Below, piece after piece: positions 1-11,973 of a DNA stretch of 64,000 nt (position 1 is its first letter; every line of letters begins with the position of its first letter). Position numbers and translations under genes: made by a program. This DNA comes from Desmodesmus armatus (lineage: Eukaryota; Chlorophyta; Chlorophyceae; Sphaeropleales; Scenedesmaceae), in the NCBI GenBank assembly GCA_007449985.2, contig VIIQ02000838.1, forward strand, positions 1 to 64,000, written 5' to 3'. Under the pieces are notes generated by a model, which saw only the letters and a list, made by a program, of their open reading frames with translations, had not been told where the DNA came from and made no database searches.

Positions 1-740
1 CCAAAGGACACAGTCATCAGCAAAACCACCAGCAAGGACTCAGGAGATGAGCAACGCCATTGAGACTGGCTGCTGCCCCCAAACCCCCCCAACCATGCTG
101 CAACAACACCCCCCCCCTGCCGTGCAATACAGGACCGCCCCAAAGATGCAGGCATGAGCAAAACCATCAGCAGAGACGCAGGAGATGTGCGTATGTTCCT
201 CAACCGCCTGCTGGTTCGCCTTCAATACCCTCAACCAACCTCTCCAAAACAGCGTGGTGACCCCACACCACCCCACATCCTCAAGTGCTCCAGCCCCCCC
301 CCCCCCCCTCACCCCGTGCCCCACGTCCTACCCCCCCCCCCCACACACAACACCCACCCCCCCCCACCCCACCCTACCCTCTTGTATGAACAGGACCGCC
401 CCAAGGACGCAGGCATGAGCAAGACTACCAACAGAGACGTAGAAGACGCGTGCCCGCTTCCTCAACCTCCTGCTGGGTTTGCCTTTGACACCCTCAACCA
501 ACCTCTCCAACAAAGCATGGTGACCCCACACCCACCCCACGTCCTGAAATGCTCCACCTCCCCCCCCCCCCCTCGTGCTCACCCCCCCCCCCCCCCACCC
601 CCCCCCCCCCACCCCCCACCACCCCCGACCACCCACCCCCTTGTCTGTACTCACAGGATCGCCCCAAGGATGCAGGCATGAGCAAGACTACCAGCAGAGA
701 CGCAGGAGACGTGCGCCGCTTCCTGAACCGTTGCTGAGTT
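1..740 (+). repeat. Four tandem copies of an SBNO acceptor plus exon start
   Basis: A unit of about 258 bp contains a C-rich tract, CAG, then an exon start encoding DRPKDAGMSKTT followed by RDAGDVR.FLNR. Copies begin near 1 (decayed), 139, 393 and 657. Only the last continues into the rest of the exon (QNLLFNYF). The others run into intron sequence or change frame. Confidence 0.85.
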
Positions 741-3700
741 TGCCCCTTGGCCGCCAGAACCTGCTGTTCAACTACTTTGCTGCAACACTGGCAGCAGAGA
801 TCGCTGCGGCGAAGGCTGAGGGGCGATACAGTGAGGGGGTGTCAGACCTGCAGGTGTGATTCGCTGTTCACTGTACACACGTGCATGGAGTCATGCTGGT
901 GTGTTGTGTCTTGGGGGTGCCTGGTTTGTGGTGGGGATGCCGGTGGGGGTGGTCACGGGTGGAGTGCATGTACCCTTCGTGCTATCACCGTTCGTGTTGT
1001 ATATTTGTGCGCCGCTGTCACCCATTGCACAACAGTCACGCCCCAAACACAACGCAGGGGCTGTCAGCTGCCACATGCTGTGCAACTAGTGAATTGTTTT
1101 GACAGCAGTGGTGGACCATTGTCAAGCTTTGGGTGCTGCAGTTGGTCAGTTGGCTGGGCTTGTTCAGAGGGGTAAGGTGGGCTTGGTTGATGCTTATCCT
1201 TTTCCAGCAACCTGGCGCCATATGTTCTGCCACCCCTCTTTTCTGCAGGGCAGCAGCATCTGGCTGGATCGGCCGCCGCAGCTGCTGTGGAGGGCGGACG
1301 GGGCGGCAGGAGGGCAGCCGCCAGCAGCAGCAGCAGCAGCAGCAGAGGATGGCAGTGTTGCAGCGCTGGGCGATGCGTTGGGCACTTGGGTCAACACGCT
1401 GGTGGTGGATAGGGGGGTCAGCTATGAGGTGGGTGTGCTCCGATTGAGGGTCGCAGGGCGGGGTGCTGGGCTGTTCAGTCAAGGGTGGTGGGGGGTGGAG
1501 CTTTGGGTGAATGCTGTTGTGGTGGGCAGGGGGTCAGCTATGAAGTGGGTGCGTGGTTGGGGCAAGGTGGGTGGGTGAAGTGGGTGGGTGGGGTGGTGGG
1601 GGGGGGGGGTCACAAATTGCATGCGGAGACAACAACAAAGAAAGCTCAAGGACAAGCAAACAATGACGTTCCAAAAAGCCTTATGTTTGTGTGTGTGTGT
1701 GGGGGGGTGCGTTTAGTCAAGGCAGGAAGGGTTTAGGCTCGGGGTGAATACTCTGTTGGTGGGCAGAGGTTTTCGGTTACGAAAGTGGTGTGTGTTGTTG
1801 GGGGCTGGGGGGGGGGGGTGACACGATCCATTGACTGCTGCAGTCGTTGCTACTGCCGAAAGCCCGCTGTTGTCACGGGCTGATTATCATCCCCCACAAC
1901 TGTCATCGCTGTAACTGCCGCCACACTGACCCTGCTGCTGCTGCTGCTGCAGGATGCTGCCCGCCGTCTGTCCCACGAGGCCTTCCCTGGCTGCAGCAGT
2001 GGCTTCTTCCGCAGCAGGCGGCCCATGTTTGGGTCACATGTGGTGCTGCTGGCGCTGCAGAAACCGGGGCTGCGGAACGTCTTCACTGTTCTGCGGCCCA
2101 ACACAGGTCCGTGAGTAGGTTTGGTGCTGTGGTGTTGGTGGGGTGTATGGGGCCAGGTGGCGGGGCTACGGAATGTACCTATCGTACGGCGGCCAAGCAC
2201 AGGGAATAGTTGTGGTCCTGCACAGTTCGGTATGGTGGCAGCATGGGGGGCGGGGGGGTGACTAGGGTTTTGGGGGCCAGGTGGCGCTGCAGAAACCAGG
2301 GCTGAGAAATGTCTTCACTGTGCTGCGGCCCAATACAGGTGTGTTGTGTGTCGAAAGATGGAGTACTTGGATACATGCAAGCTTACTAGGACTGTCCTAC
2401 TAGATAAGCAAGCAACAGTGACGTTATCCATCAGTCCGGTGTGTGTGGTTGGTAGTGCACGGGGCGGTATGGTGGCAGCGAGGGGGGGGTGACTAGGGTT
2501 TTGGTGGCAGATGGCACTGCAGAAACCAGGGCTGCGAAATGTCTTCACTGTGCTGCAGCCCAATATACAGGTGTGGTGTGTAGTTCTGGTGCTGCTCCGC
2601 AGGGGTGGGTGGGTGGTGGGGTTTGGGGCCAGCTGGCGCTGCAGAAACCAGGGCCCAGGCTACGGAATGTCTTCACTGTGCTGCTGCCATTACAGGGTGC
2701 AGCAGTGGGGGCAATGCTCGTTGCCAGCAGGAGGTAATGCACATGGGGTGGGGTGTGTGTTAGCACAGGGATTAATCCCTGTACTGTATTACAGGGATTG
2801 ATCCCTGTAAGAAAAATTACTTGAGTTGCTAGCATGTGTGGGGGGGGGGGAGGAGGCCCGGGGAGCGGGGCCGGGGAGGGGGGCCGGGGACGGGGGTGCG
2901 GGGGGGGGGGGGGGTGCCTTCTGGACAATGGCTGGCATAGCCTCTTGACGACCGCTGTCGCTGACCCCCCCCCCCCTCGTCCCCGCCCCGTGGGTTTCGC
3001 TTGCCCCTTGCCGCTCATGTTTCCATCATCCAGGCGAGAGTGTGTTTGATATGGAGCGCGCGGACTTGGACACCAGATATGTCCCCATCACACCAGATGC
3101 AGCAAAGGTGCGCAGATGGACTGAAGCCCTGTATAGACACGCTAATGGGCTGTGGGCCGCCCAAACGCTATCGCTGCAATCAGCAGAAGCCCTTTATTTC
3201 CTAATGGAAAATGCATTACCCAAAAAACTTTTTTTGTCGAAAAATGAGGTACTAACCAGATGTGTCCCCATCACACCAGATGCAGCAAAGGTGTGTAGAG
3301 GTACATGCACCAGGTTGCGTAGCAAGTGGTAGTACCTTGTCCTGTCCCCCACACCTGTACTGTACTGTACAGGAGGTGAGCAGTAACACCAGGAGAGATA
3401 GCGCAGCATGGCATCATGTGGTGCACAGAGTGTTGTGAATGGTCAACTTTGTCTTTTGTTCTTGAGTGCGCGGACTTGTTAAATCAAGGTTGTCGCCAAC
3501 AAAACAGAAGTGTCCAAGGTGTGGTCATGAACAACCAATTGGTTCACCCACAGCCCCACCCGATGTTGCATCTGCCTTGTAGCATCAATCAGTAATTGGA
3601 TGTTACACAGAACATCGCCCGTTTAGGGAGCCAACAAAAGGCTCATTGGGCAAAAGCAACTTTGACCGAAACAAAGTGACTAACCACACCAACCAATCAT

Positions 3701-5169
3701 TCAACAAGTGTGGTGTGCATTGTTGGTCCTTTTGCTGTCTGCAGGAGGAGTGGGCGTCCATCTACACCCACAGCCTCACCAGCTGCATGCATGGAGCTTC
3801 CTGCAACAACAAGGGCAACTGCACTGTAAGTATGCACACCCTACATTGGCTGGATGCACTTCCTGTGTCTACACCCCATGCTGCAGTTGCAGTGGCCAAG
3901 AAGCTTTGAAACCTGCAGCACTGTTTCCCAGAGAAGCATTATCGACATGACGCAGCTTGGATTGTATCTGCTCTCCTTGTGCAGTGGGTTGATGCTTGCC
4001 ATGCTGTGCTGTGCTGTGTGTCATGCTGTGCTGTGTTGTGTCCCGCAGGTTGGCAGCCGGCTGTCAGAAGTAACCATCCTGTCTGGGGCAGTGGTGCGCG
4101 TGTGGGGTGCGCTCGAAAGCGTGCTGGACAGGCATGCACATGAGCTTCACAAGTCGGAGCGTGCCATGCGTGTCGTGCGGGTCGCGTTCTCTGCTAGCAA
4201 ACCTGCAAACGCGACTCCGATAGAGGACCGCGCGGCAGTGGAGTCTGATGAAGCAGCAGCAGCAGCAGCAGCAGCAGCATCAACACCAGACCAACCTGCA
4301 GCAGCGGACTCTGACGAAGCAGCAGCAGCAGCAGCAGCAGCGGACCAAGGCAGCCAGCAGCAGCTACAGGAGGGTAGCTGCTTGGGCGGGCAGCAACCCC
4401 AGCAGCAGCAGCAGCAGGAACAGCAGCAGCACGGCAGCAACAGCAGTCCCATCAAGCAGCAGCAGCAGCAGGCAGATGGTTTGACGCCCACCAACCGCAG
4501 CAACAGCAACAGCGGCAGCGGCAGCAGCCCATGCAACGGCAGCAAAGGCAGCCCAGCGTGTCACAAGGGACTGAGTCCAACCAAGGGCTCACCACCAGCA
4601 GCAGCAGCAGCAGCAGGAGGTGCTGCTGCTGCCACATTGAGTCTAGTGGGGGTGCGCTACCCTTCACAGTAAGTCGCACCGCTGGCAGGGCAAGGATGAC
4701 TCACTGCCCTTCATGCGCAAGGTCTCATCACGCATCGTTTGTGTGTCAAGCAACTAACGCAAGACCTTTTGACACACCTGTCATGGTCAATTTGCCCTTA
4801 CAGCAGTCTAGATAGGGATTGTACAACAATAAAGCATTGCCGTCGCAATTGTATTGACAACAACATTGAACTGATGTGTGGTCTATCTGCTGGTGCTTTG
4901 TGCTTGCTGCCCCTGCAGTCTGCTGCCATCAGCAGTCCTGTTTTTCACTGTCAGCAATCCCATATGTTTGCCTCACTCCTTTGCGCTTGCTTATCTCACT
5001 CCTTCTTTTCTTGCCCCTGCAGTCTGCTGCCAGAGGTGGCCGCCACCCTGTCCTCCCTCCAGGAGCAAGCTGCTATCAGTGCTGCCATCGCAGCAGCCGT
5101 CGCTGCCAACAGGACACACCACAGCCCAGCAGCAGCAGCAGCAGCGGCGGCGGCAGGACTCGGCCTCAC

Positions 5170-5201
<32 letters not shown>

Positions 5202-6624
5202 CTCTCGCAATGAGCAGCTGGTGGAAAGCCAGCCTGGCGAAAGGAGGTATGGCAACACAGCAGCCGCCGGCGGCTGCGGCGGCTGCAGCAGCAGCAGCAG
5301 CAGGGGCGATGAATGAAGCCCTGGGGATAGACAGGGTAGAGGCCCCCACACCTGTAGACCCCAAGTTGAAGGAGTGGGCATACCGGGCCCCTAAAACCCT
5401 TTTCAGTTTCTATGGCAAGGCAGGGGCGGGGGCCAGCACACAGGCGGACTCGGCACCAGCTGCTGTTGTCAGCAGTACAGCAGCAGTAGCAGCGGGGGGT
5501 GCCCCACCCATTGGTAGTAGGGCAGGGGGTGATGCGAAGGGCGAGGGGCGGGTTGTAGGTGGGGTTGGCCCCAACAACAGCAGCAGCAGCAGCATACACA
5601 GGGCAGCCTCTGCCCCTGCTGCTGCTGCTGCTGCTGGTTCGGCTAAGAGGGGAGGTGCCAGTCAAGCTGGCAGTAGGCCAGGGAACAAGCAGGGTGTGGG
5701 CCAGCAGCAGGGAAGCAAAGGCGGAGCAGCAGCAGCAGCAGCAGCAGGAAAGCCAAATGCGCTCCTCAGCTGCTTCTCGCGCATGGCAGCAGCAAACCAG
5801 GCAACACAGCAGGGGTTGCAGAAGCGCCAGCAGCAGCAGCAGCAGCAGGGGATGCCACCTGCTAAGAAGCAGAGGGCTGGCCAGCAGCAGCAGCAGCAGA
5901 AGCAGAAGCTGCAGCAGGGTGAGCTCCCTGCAGCCAAGCGGCAGCAGCGCAGCATCAGCAGCAGCAGCAGAACGGCCGCAGGGCTGAGCAGACTGTGTCT
6001 TCGTCTGTCATCTGCATCGACAGTGACAGTGAAGGGGGCACTGCCCAGGAGACAGGGCAACAGTCCACCACAGCAGCAGCAGCAGGAGCAGTAGATGCAG
6101 GCGGCGGCGCGCTGAATGTACGGCAGCAGCGGCCTGCTGCTGCTGCTGCTGGCGCCGGATAGCTGCTGCTGCTGCTGCTGGTGGTGTTGTTGCTGATGGG
6201 GAGGAGGCACAGGGAGGGGGTGCCAACGGCGTGCACAGTAGCAGCAGCAGCGGTAACAGTGAAGGGGCTGCCTCAGATGGTGACAGTGAGTCTAACAGTT
6301 CAGATCTTGAACTAGATGCGTGGCCAGATGGCAATTCAGGGGTAGTGCAGCAGCAGCGTGGCAGCAGCGGCGGCAGGCGGCAGCAGCAGCAGCAGAAGCA
6401 GGGGCTGTCGAAAGGCGGGTGACACATGCACACTCAGCAGGGGACCTAGCAAGGTAGCACCCGACCAGCAGCAGCAGCAGCAGGGGCGTGGCAGTCAGCA
6501 TGTCACTGCATCAGGGCTAGAGCTGCTTGCTGGGATGGGGTTTACCGGGATGCAGGCTGAAAGGGCGTTGTGGGTTGCGCAGGGCAACGTGCAGGGAGCG
6601 GTGGAATTCTGTCTCAGAGGTTGA
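1..6624 (+). CDS. SBNO: Strawberry notch / FORGETTER1-type helicase-like coactivator, C-terminal part (5' end outside window)
   Basis: Family knowledge: SBNO/FGT1 proteins are nuclear SF2 helicase-like coactivators linked to chromatin and stress memory. Read exons: 657-853 (FLNR, then QNLLFNYF), 1249-1428 (ends VVDRGVSYE), 1953-2106 (GFFRSRRPMFG), 3034-3107, 3745-3825 (CMHGASCNNKGNCT), 4049-4668 (SRLSEVTILSG, VWGALESVL) and 5023-6624. These match in order the C-terminal domain of FGT1 (FLNRLLGL, TLDRGVTWE, CMHGPKC, LQEVNVLGG, VWGTIEKAL), and splice phases agree across the six introns. The helicase core lies upstream of the window. The last exon is a Gln/Ala-rich tail with KTLFSFYGK (about 5393), VICIDSDSE (about 6010, another frame) and a UBA-like segment GLELLAGMGFTGMQAERALW (about 6515) before the stop. 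Oddities: one base is missing at 729-731 (CG_ before TTGCTG), and the tail changes frame three times within or near CAG/GCT tracts, so its translation is provisional. Identity is secure; the exact tail is not. Confidence 0.85.
1410..1545 (+). repeat. Duplicated SBNO exon end with donor (GVSYE|GT)
   Basis: The exon end encoding DRGVSYE with donor GTGGGT (1411-1434) recurs about 110 bp downstream (1527-1545) as ggggtcagctatgaagtggg. A more decayed relic may lie near 1765. The extra copies sit in the following intron. Confidence 0.6.
2040..2700 (+). repeat. Four copies of SBNO exon 3' end (LQKPGLRNVFTVLRPNTG) with donor
   Basis: The exon end LALQKPGLRNVFTVLRPNT with its GT donor at 2106/2107 is repeated at about 2279-2339, 2512-2573 and 2634-2697. 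The second and third copies still encode LQKPGLRNVFTVL. The fourth has an insertion (LQKPGPRLRNVFTVLLP). All extra copies lie in the intron before exon 3034-3107. Confidence 0.85.
3058..3300 (+). repeat. Duplicated SBNO exon end (PITPDAAK|GT)
   Basis: The exon end encoding RYVPITPDAAK with donor GTGCGC (3075-3113) recurs at about 3255-3297 as RCVPITPDAAK with GTGTGT. The second copy is intronic. Confidence 0.75.
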
Positions 6625-6965
6625 GTGGGTATGGGGTTGCTGCAAAGCTGCTGTTGGCCCTGTGATACGGGCTGTGTAGACCTGTCAGGGGGTGCAGACA
6701 TAGACGGCGCTGTTGGTTGTGCAGGGCAATGTGCAGCTGCAGGGTGCGGTTAGGTCCGTCTTAGGAGCTGAAGTCAGCAAATGGCTGGCTGGGCCGGCTG
6801 CAAACCTGCTGTGGGCCCTGTGATCCAGGGCTGTTTCGACATGTTGTGGTTTGAAGGCTGGGATGAGGGCTTCACAGGGCAACGTGCACGTGCAGGTTGC
6901 GGCGCAGAGTTCTGCCTTAGGGGCTGAAATCAGCAAGGGGTTGACTGGGTTGGCTGCAAGCGTGC
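6550..6965 (+). repeat. SBNO last-exon end copied twice downstream of the stop codon
   Basis: The UBA end and early 3' UTR (6560-6690) recur in decayed form at about 6705-6840 and 6865-6965. Shared words include cagggcaacgtgca, tctgtcttagg-like and tgctgtnggccctgtgat. The copies lack the full UBA coding sequence. Confidence 0.65.
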
Positions 6966-7489
6966 CATGCCCGCTTGTTGCTGTAGGGAGTACGCCTGCC
7001 TGGCTGGTGTAGCGCTGGCCAGCGTCCTGACTGTTGGCTAGGCTGGGTACTGTCTATGTATAGCTGCCACTGCTTGGCTGACTGGCTCATGGGTTTAATC
7101 AGAACATACTGAACTTGAGGCATCGCAAGAAGGCCGCAGAAACGACTGATTGGACGCAACAGTATTCCCTAGGCAGGGCCAGCAGGCCTGCAACTGCTGG
7201 CATTGGCTGAGCTATCTGCCAGACTAGGGCTGATTTGGGGGCTACAGTGATGATGCAAGTGCTTCAACAGTTAATATGAAGCTTGTGAGGGCTTTGATCG
7301 AGATGCCCACAACCGTTTCTTCACTCTTGTGAGAGTTTGACTTGGCGACCTCGAGCAACCGCCTCCCCAAGTACATGCCGATCAATCGACAGATTCAGCC
7401 ACTTCATCCTCGTTGGAAACAATTTGGGCCGTAGCTCAGACAGTAAACTTCAACCAACAGACTCCACCCCAGTCTGTTGGTTGCCCAGA
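6966..7489. other. Intergenic segment upstream of the secreted Cys-rich gene
   Basis: No convincing coding exon. It must contain the SBNO 3' end and the promoter and 5' UTR of the next gene. I saw no clear TATA box and no TGTAA motif. Confidence 0.4.
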
Positions 7490-7568
7490 ATGGGGCAAAG
7501 AAACGCATGGTTGCTACCAAAGATACTCTTGTGCTGCCTTTGCGTGTCTGTCGCTGCTTTGAGACAAG
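7490..7568 (+). other. Signal-peptide exon
   Basis: ATG at 7490 opens a 26-codon exon with a hydrophobic core (WLLPKILLCCLCVSVAAL) and ends at donor AG|GTGAGC. The single leftover base joins the next exon (7712) to give Asp, so the phase supports this start. I infer targeting to the secretory pathway. Confidence 0.75.
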
Positions 7569-8573
7569 GTGAGCCTGCAATAAAGCAAAAACAGCATCAG
7601 CTTGCTTACACCAGCACATTGGGATGCCAATGGCAGCAGAAATAGTATATGACTGCTTGCATTACGGTTTCATTCGTGTTGAGGCGCTGCTGTCGATGCT
7701 CTGCACTACAGATGAGACGTACGGTGGCAGCGAGGGCTGCGGATACGGCGAGGTTCCGCTAGAGTATGGCTGTAAGTAGCAGCACCAATCTTGGACAGTC
7801 AGGTTGTCAGGCCAAGCAGCCGCAGATGCTCTAACAGCCCAGCTGTCATAGCTGCAGTGGTTATTGCTGCAGTGGTTTTTCCTTCATTGGAGCAGCAGCA
7901 GCATCTGGAGCATTCCCTCATGCTCAAGAAGCATCCATACCTGTTTCATCGTGAATCAGTATCAATGCTACCCTTGGGCTTCTGGCTTCGCTCTGTGTCA
8001 TGTTCCTCCAACAACCCTCGGCAGTTGTATCCCTTTCCCCCACGACCCCCACAACCAACCACTCAGACACATCTGCTGCTACTGCCGCATCCATATGTGT
8101 TATTTTTCCGTTCATTCAGGTGCCTGTGCTCCTGGGTACGGAGCCTCCTCCGCTCCAGAGGAGTACCCTGCATGTGTCCCTTGCAGCCCCGGTAGCTTCA
8201 GCCAGGGTGGCAGCAGCTATGACCTGCGGCCCCCCTGCCAGCCCTGTGGGCACCACTTCACCTCCCCATATGCAGCAGTGTCTGCTGAGCAGTGCCAGTG
8301 CGAGCCGGGATACGGAGCTGAGCTGCTGCCGCTGGTGAGTGTAAGTTGAGAAGGGGGGGGGGGGGGGGGGGGACCGTACTAGCGCCTTGTCAGATGCGCG
8401 CTGTACCAAGCATGCGTTCGGTCTCCAGGGTGCGGACCAGCGCACGGAGCTGAGCTACTGCTACTGTTGAGTGTCTTATTTTTGAAATGGGTGGGAGGCC
8501 TGGGCAGGTTGCACTTGCCAGGCAGTGAGCACGCGCATGCGCGTGTGTGTTGACACACATGGAATACATGAGT

Positions 8574-8604
<31 letters not shown>

Positions 8605-11600
8605 GGGGATGCGCTGCGGTGTCTGTAGAGCAGTGACATTGCTTGCAGCGCATAGCACTGAGTTGCTGCTGCTGGTGAGTGTGTGTCTTGCGGGGAGGAG
8701 GGAAAAGGGTTATCAGGGCAGGCAGTTGGTGAATTGTCAGGGTGGGGTAGGGGGGAAGGGTGCGCTGTGGGTGTCTGTAGAGCAGAGACAGTGCTGGCAG
8801 GGCACATCTCTGAACTGCTGCCGCTGGTGAGGGAGATGGGCAGTCGGGCATGGAATGAGAGGTGATTGAGAAGCCGCAGCCCCCAGGTGCATACAGGCCA
8901 GGCAGCAAGAGCGCGCGCGTGTGTGTGGAGGAATGGGGGGCTTGCTGCGGCGTCGCACAGCAGTGACACTGCTAGCAGTGCTTGGCACTGACCTGCTGCC
9001 GCTGGTAAGGGGAGTTGGCAGTGGGACATGGAGTGAGAGGTGCAATACGCTAGGCTGGGTGTGCGAAGGGCCAGGGGGGGGGGACAACCCTGCTGCCACC
9101 TATTCCGTATTCCAATTGCAACAGAGTAAGCAGTGCAAAGACAATGTGGGCCTATGGCGCTCAGCTTCTACCGCCGCTAACTGCACGCAAGCCAGCAAGC
9201 AAGGCAGCGTGCAAGGCAACATGCCACACGTGCAGCACAGGCTCTACAAGCCTTACCCATCAGACAGCACTCAGCAGGGCAGCAGCTGTGTTGCGCCCTC
9301 TGCTGCTACAGTGGCTTATGCAGCCGTTCATTCCCTTTGTGCCTTTCAGTCCACAACCTTCTATAACCACCACGCCTGTTGCGTCCCCTCCCCCCCCCCC
9401 CCCCCCCCCGTTTGTGCGGTGCAGGACGAGTCCTATCCTGCAGGCACACAAGCCAAGCAGGCAAAGCAGCATGCCACATCTGCAGCACAAGCGAAGAAGG
9501 CGGTACCATCAAGCAGTACACAGAAGAAGGCTGTACCATCCAGCAGTACACAACAGAAGGCTGTACCATCCAGCAGTACACAGAAGGTTCAGCAGCAGAA
9601 GGGGGTTGCCTTAGGCCAATCCCAGCAGGGGCAGCAGCAAGTACAGCAGCAGGCCAAGGGCAGCTACCGGCGCCGGCTTGCAGCAGATATGGGAGAAGAC
9701 AGCACTGAGGTGAGAGGGGACAGTTTTGGGGCGTGGCGGGTGTGAGGGTGGTGGGTGGCAGCAAGCAGCAGCAGACAACAGCAGGAGAAGCAGTAGCAAG
9801 GGCAGCTCTTGAAGGCAGGGAGGAACATACACACATACAGCAGCAGCAGCAAGCCAGAATATGTCAGGTGAGAGCTGGAGATAGCTGACAAGGTGACTGT
9901 GGGGGCCGGGGGATGGCTGGGCACAGGAGGCGCAGCCCAGCAGTGAGGGTGGGGAAGGGATGGGGGGGGGGGGGTGAGATTCACCACGGGTGGGAGGGGG
10001 AGCACAAAGCGGCAGAGGCAGGGGGACATAAGTGTGTGCAGCCAATTTTGAACCTCTGGCGAAAGCTTGACTTGGGGCCGTAGGAAAGGCATGTGTATAG
10101 TCTTGATTAGGTGCGTGCGGGTGGGCGGTTGAGAGCAGCAAGCTAAGCAGCAGGCCAAGGTGGTTGGAGTTTTTGGGGCTGCGCAGCCGCTATGCCATCG
10201 TTGCAGTGGTTGCAGCGGCAGCAGATTGATATCAAGTGCACAACTTCTATCTTGATGCATCAATCACTTTAAACCCCTTGTGTGTTGGGGGAGGGTGGTG
10301 GGGGGCTGGCAGCGCTCTTTTGTGTGTCGCGGCAGGCCCATTTTGTTGATATGCCATGCATGTGGTGTGTTAGGAGGGAAGGAAGTGAGCCAGAGAGGGA
10401 GGTGGTGGCTTGGTCAGCAGGAGCTGTGTCTTTGTGGATTGGTGAAGTACACGTAGAAAAAACACACATCCTCAAAAAAGGAAGAGGAAAGAGGGCCCAA
10501 CCCAACCTCCTCACCCTCCCCCCTCAAGTCTTGAGGCTGTGTCTCTAGGGCCTTGCCAGCATCCCCTAGCTGCGTGTGCAGCAATCCTCACTTGCGCTTT
10601 CTGCTTGCTGGTGCTGTTGGCGCACCCACAGGTTGAGATCGCCGCACAGCACGACCCAAAGACCGCTGGCCACGTCACCCCCCCCTCCTCCCTTTCAAGA
10701 CTGTGTCTCTAGGGCCTGACCAGCATACCACAGCTGCTTTTGTAGATGCAGAAATGCTCACTTGCGCTTTCTGCTTGCTGGTGCTGTTGTCCCGCCCACA
10801 GGTTGGGATCGCCGCAAAGCCCGATCCAAGTACCGCTGGCCACACACAGAGCACCAAGCCGGCTGGCAGTGTGGGCAACCAGGTGTGCTGACACAAGGCA
10901 GAACAACAGTGTGTTGGCGTGTGGCGGTAAAAGCTTTGTTTTGTTTGGATGTGTATGTTGGACAGAGGGGGTGCACATGTGCCGTACAGTGCAGTGCTAT
11001 GTCGTGGGCGCTGCAGGTGATGCACAGAGGTGTATATTGCCAGCAGTGGGCAGTTTCTATCTGTGTTTCTAGCAAGGGTGTCCGCATGTTTGTCTGCATG
11101 TTTGTTTGGTTGTGTATCGAGGGTAGGGGGCAGGGGTACTGTTCCGTGCTGTGCTGCCCTGGGCTGTGTCTTGGGCGCAGCAGGTGATGACATGTCTTGG
11201 GCGCAGCAGGTGATGAATGGTCAGAGGTGCAGTCTTGCAGCAGTCGGAAGTAGTTGTAGCTGAACAGCAAGGGGAGCACTTGTGGGCGTACCAAGGCTGG
11301 ACAATGCAGCCTTGGCAAGCTGCACAGAGCTCTCACCCAGGTACTCCCTCCTGCTGCTGCTGCTGCTCTTGCTGCTGCTGCTGGCTCTTGCTGCTGCTGC
11401 CTTCAGGACCTGACCATCACCCCACACACTCCTACCATTAAGGTCCCAACCCCCACATTTTTCCTGCTGCTGCTGCTGCTGCTGCCTTCAGGACCTGACC
11501 ATCACGCCCCACCCGCACCATCAAGGTCCCTGCCCCCCACACGCACTCACCTGTCTCCTGCTGCTGCTGCTGCTGTTGTCTTCAGTGTTTCAGGACCTGA

Positions 11601-11672
11601 CCGTCACCCCACACACACGCACCATCAAGGTCCCCCCCCCCCCCCACCAACACACACACACACACTCGTCTG

Positions 11673-11704
<32 letters not shown>

Positions 11705-11758
11705 CGCCTTCAGGACCTGATCGTCACCCCCACACTCGCATCATCCATCACCCCCCCC

Positions 11759-11793
<35 letters not shown>

Positions 11794-11940
11794 ATCTCTC
11801 TCCTGCTGCTGCTGCTGGCTGCTGCTGCTGCTGCTGCCGCCGCCCTCAGGACCTGACCGTCACCCCCCACACCCGCACCATCAAGGTCCCAGCCCCCCCC
11901 CCCCCCCCACCACCACACACACACACACACTCATCTGCCG

Positions 11941-11973
<33 letters not shown>

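Noticed and set aside
9124..9260. An extra exon (ACKATCHTCSTGS frame) in the secreted-protein gene
   Set aside because: Exon 8120-8334 joins directly to 9425-9709 in phase 0. The segment resembles the 9446-9500 repeat region and has no good donor, so I treat it as intron.
11640..11930. CA and C microsatellites as a CRISPR-like array
   Set aside because: Units are exon-junction duplications with acceptor-like ends, no unique spacers of constant length, and eukaryotic context.
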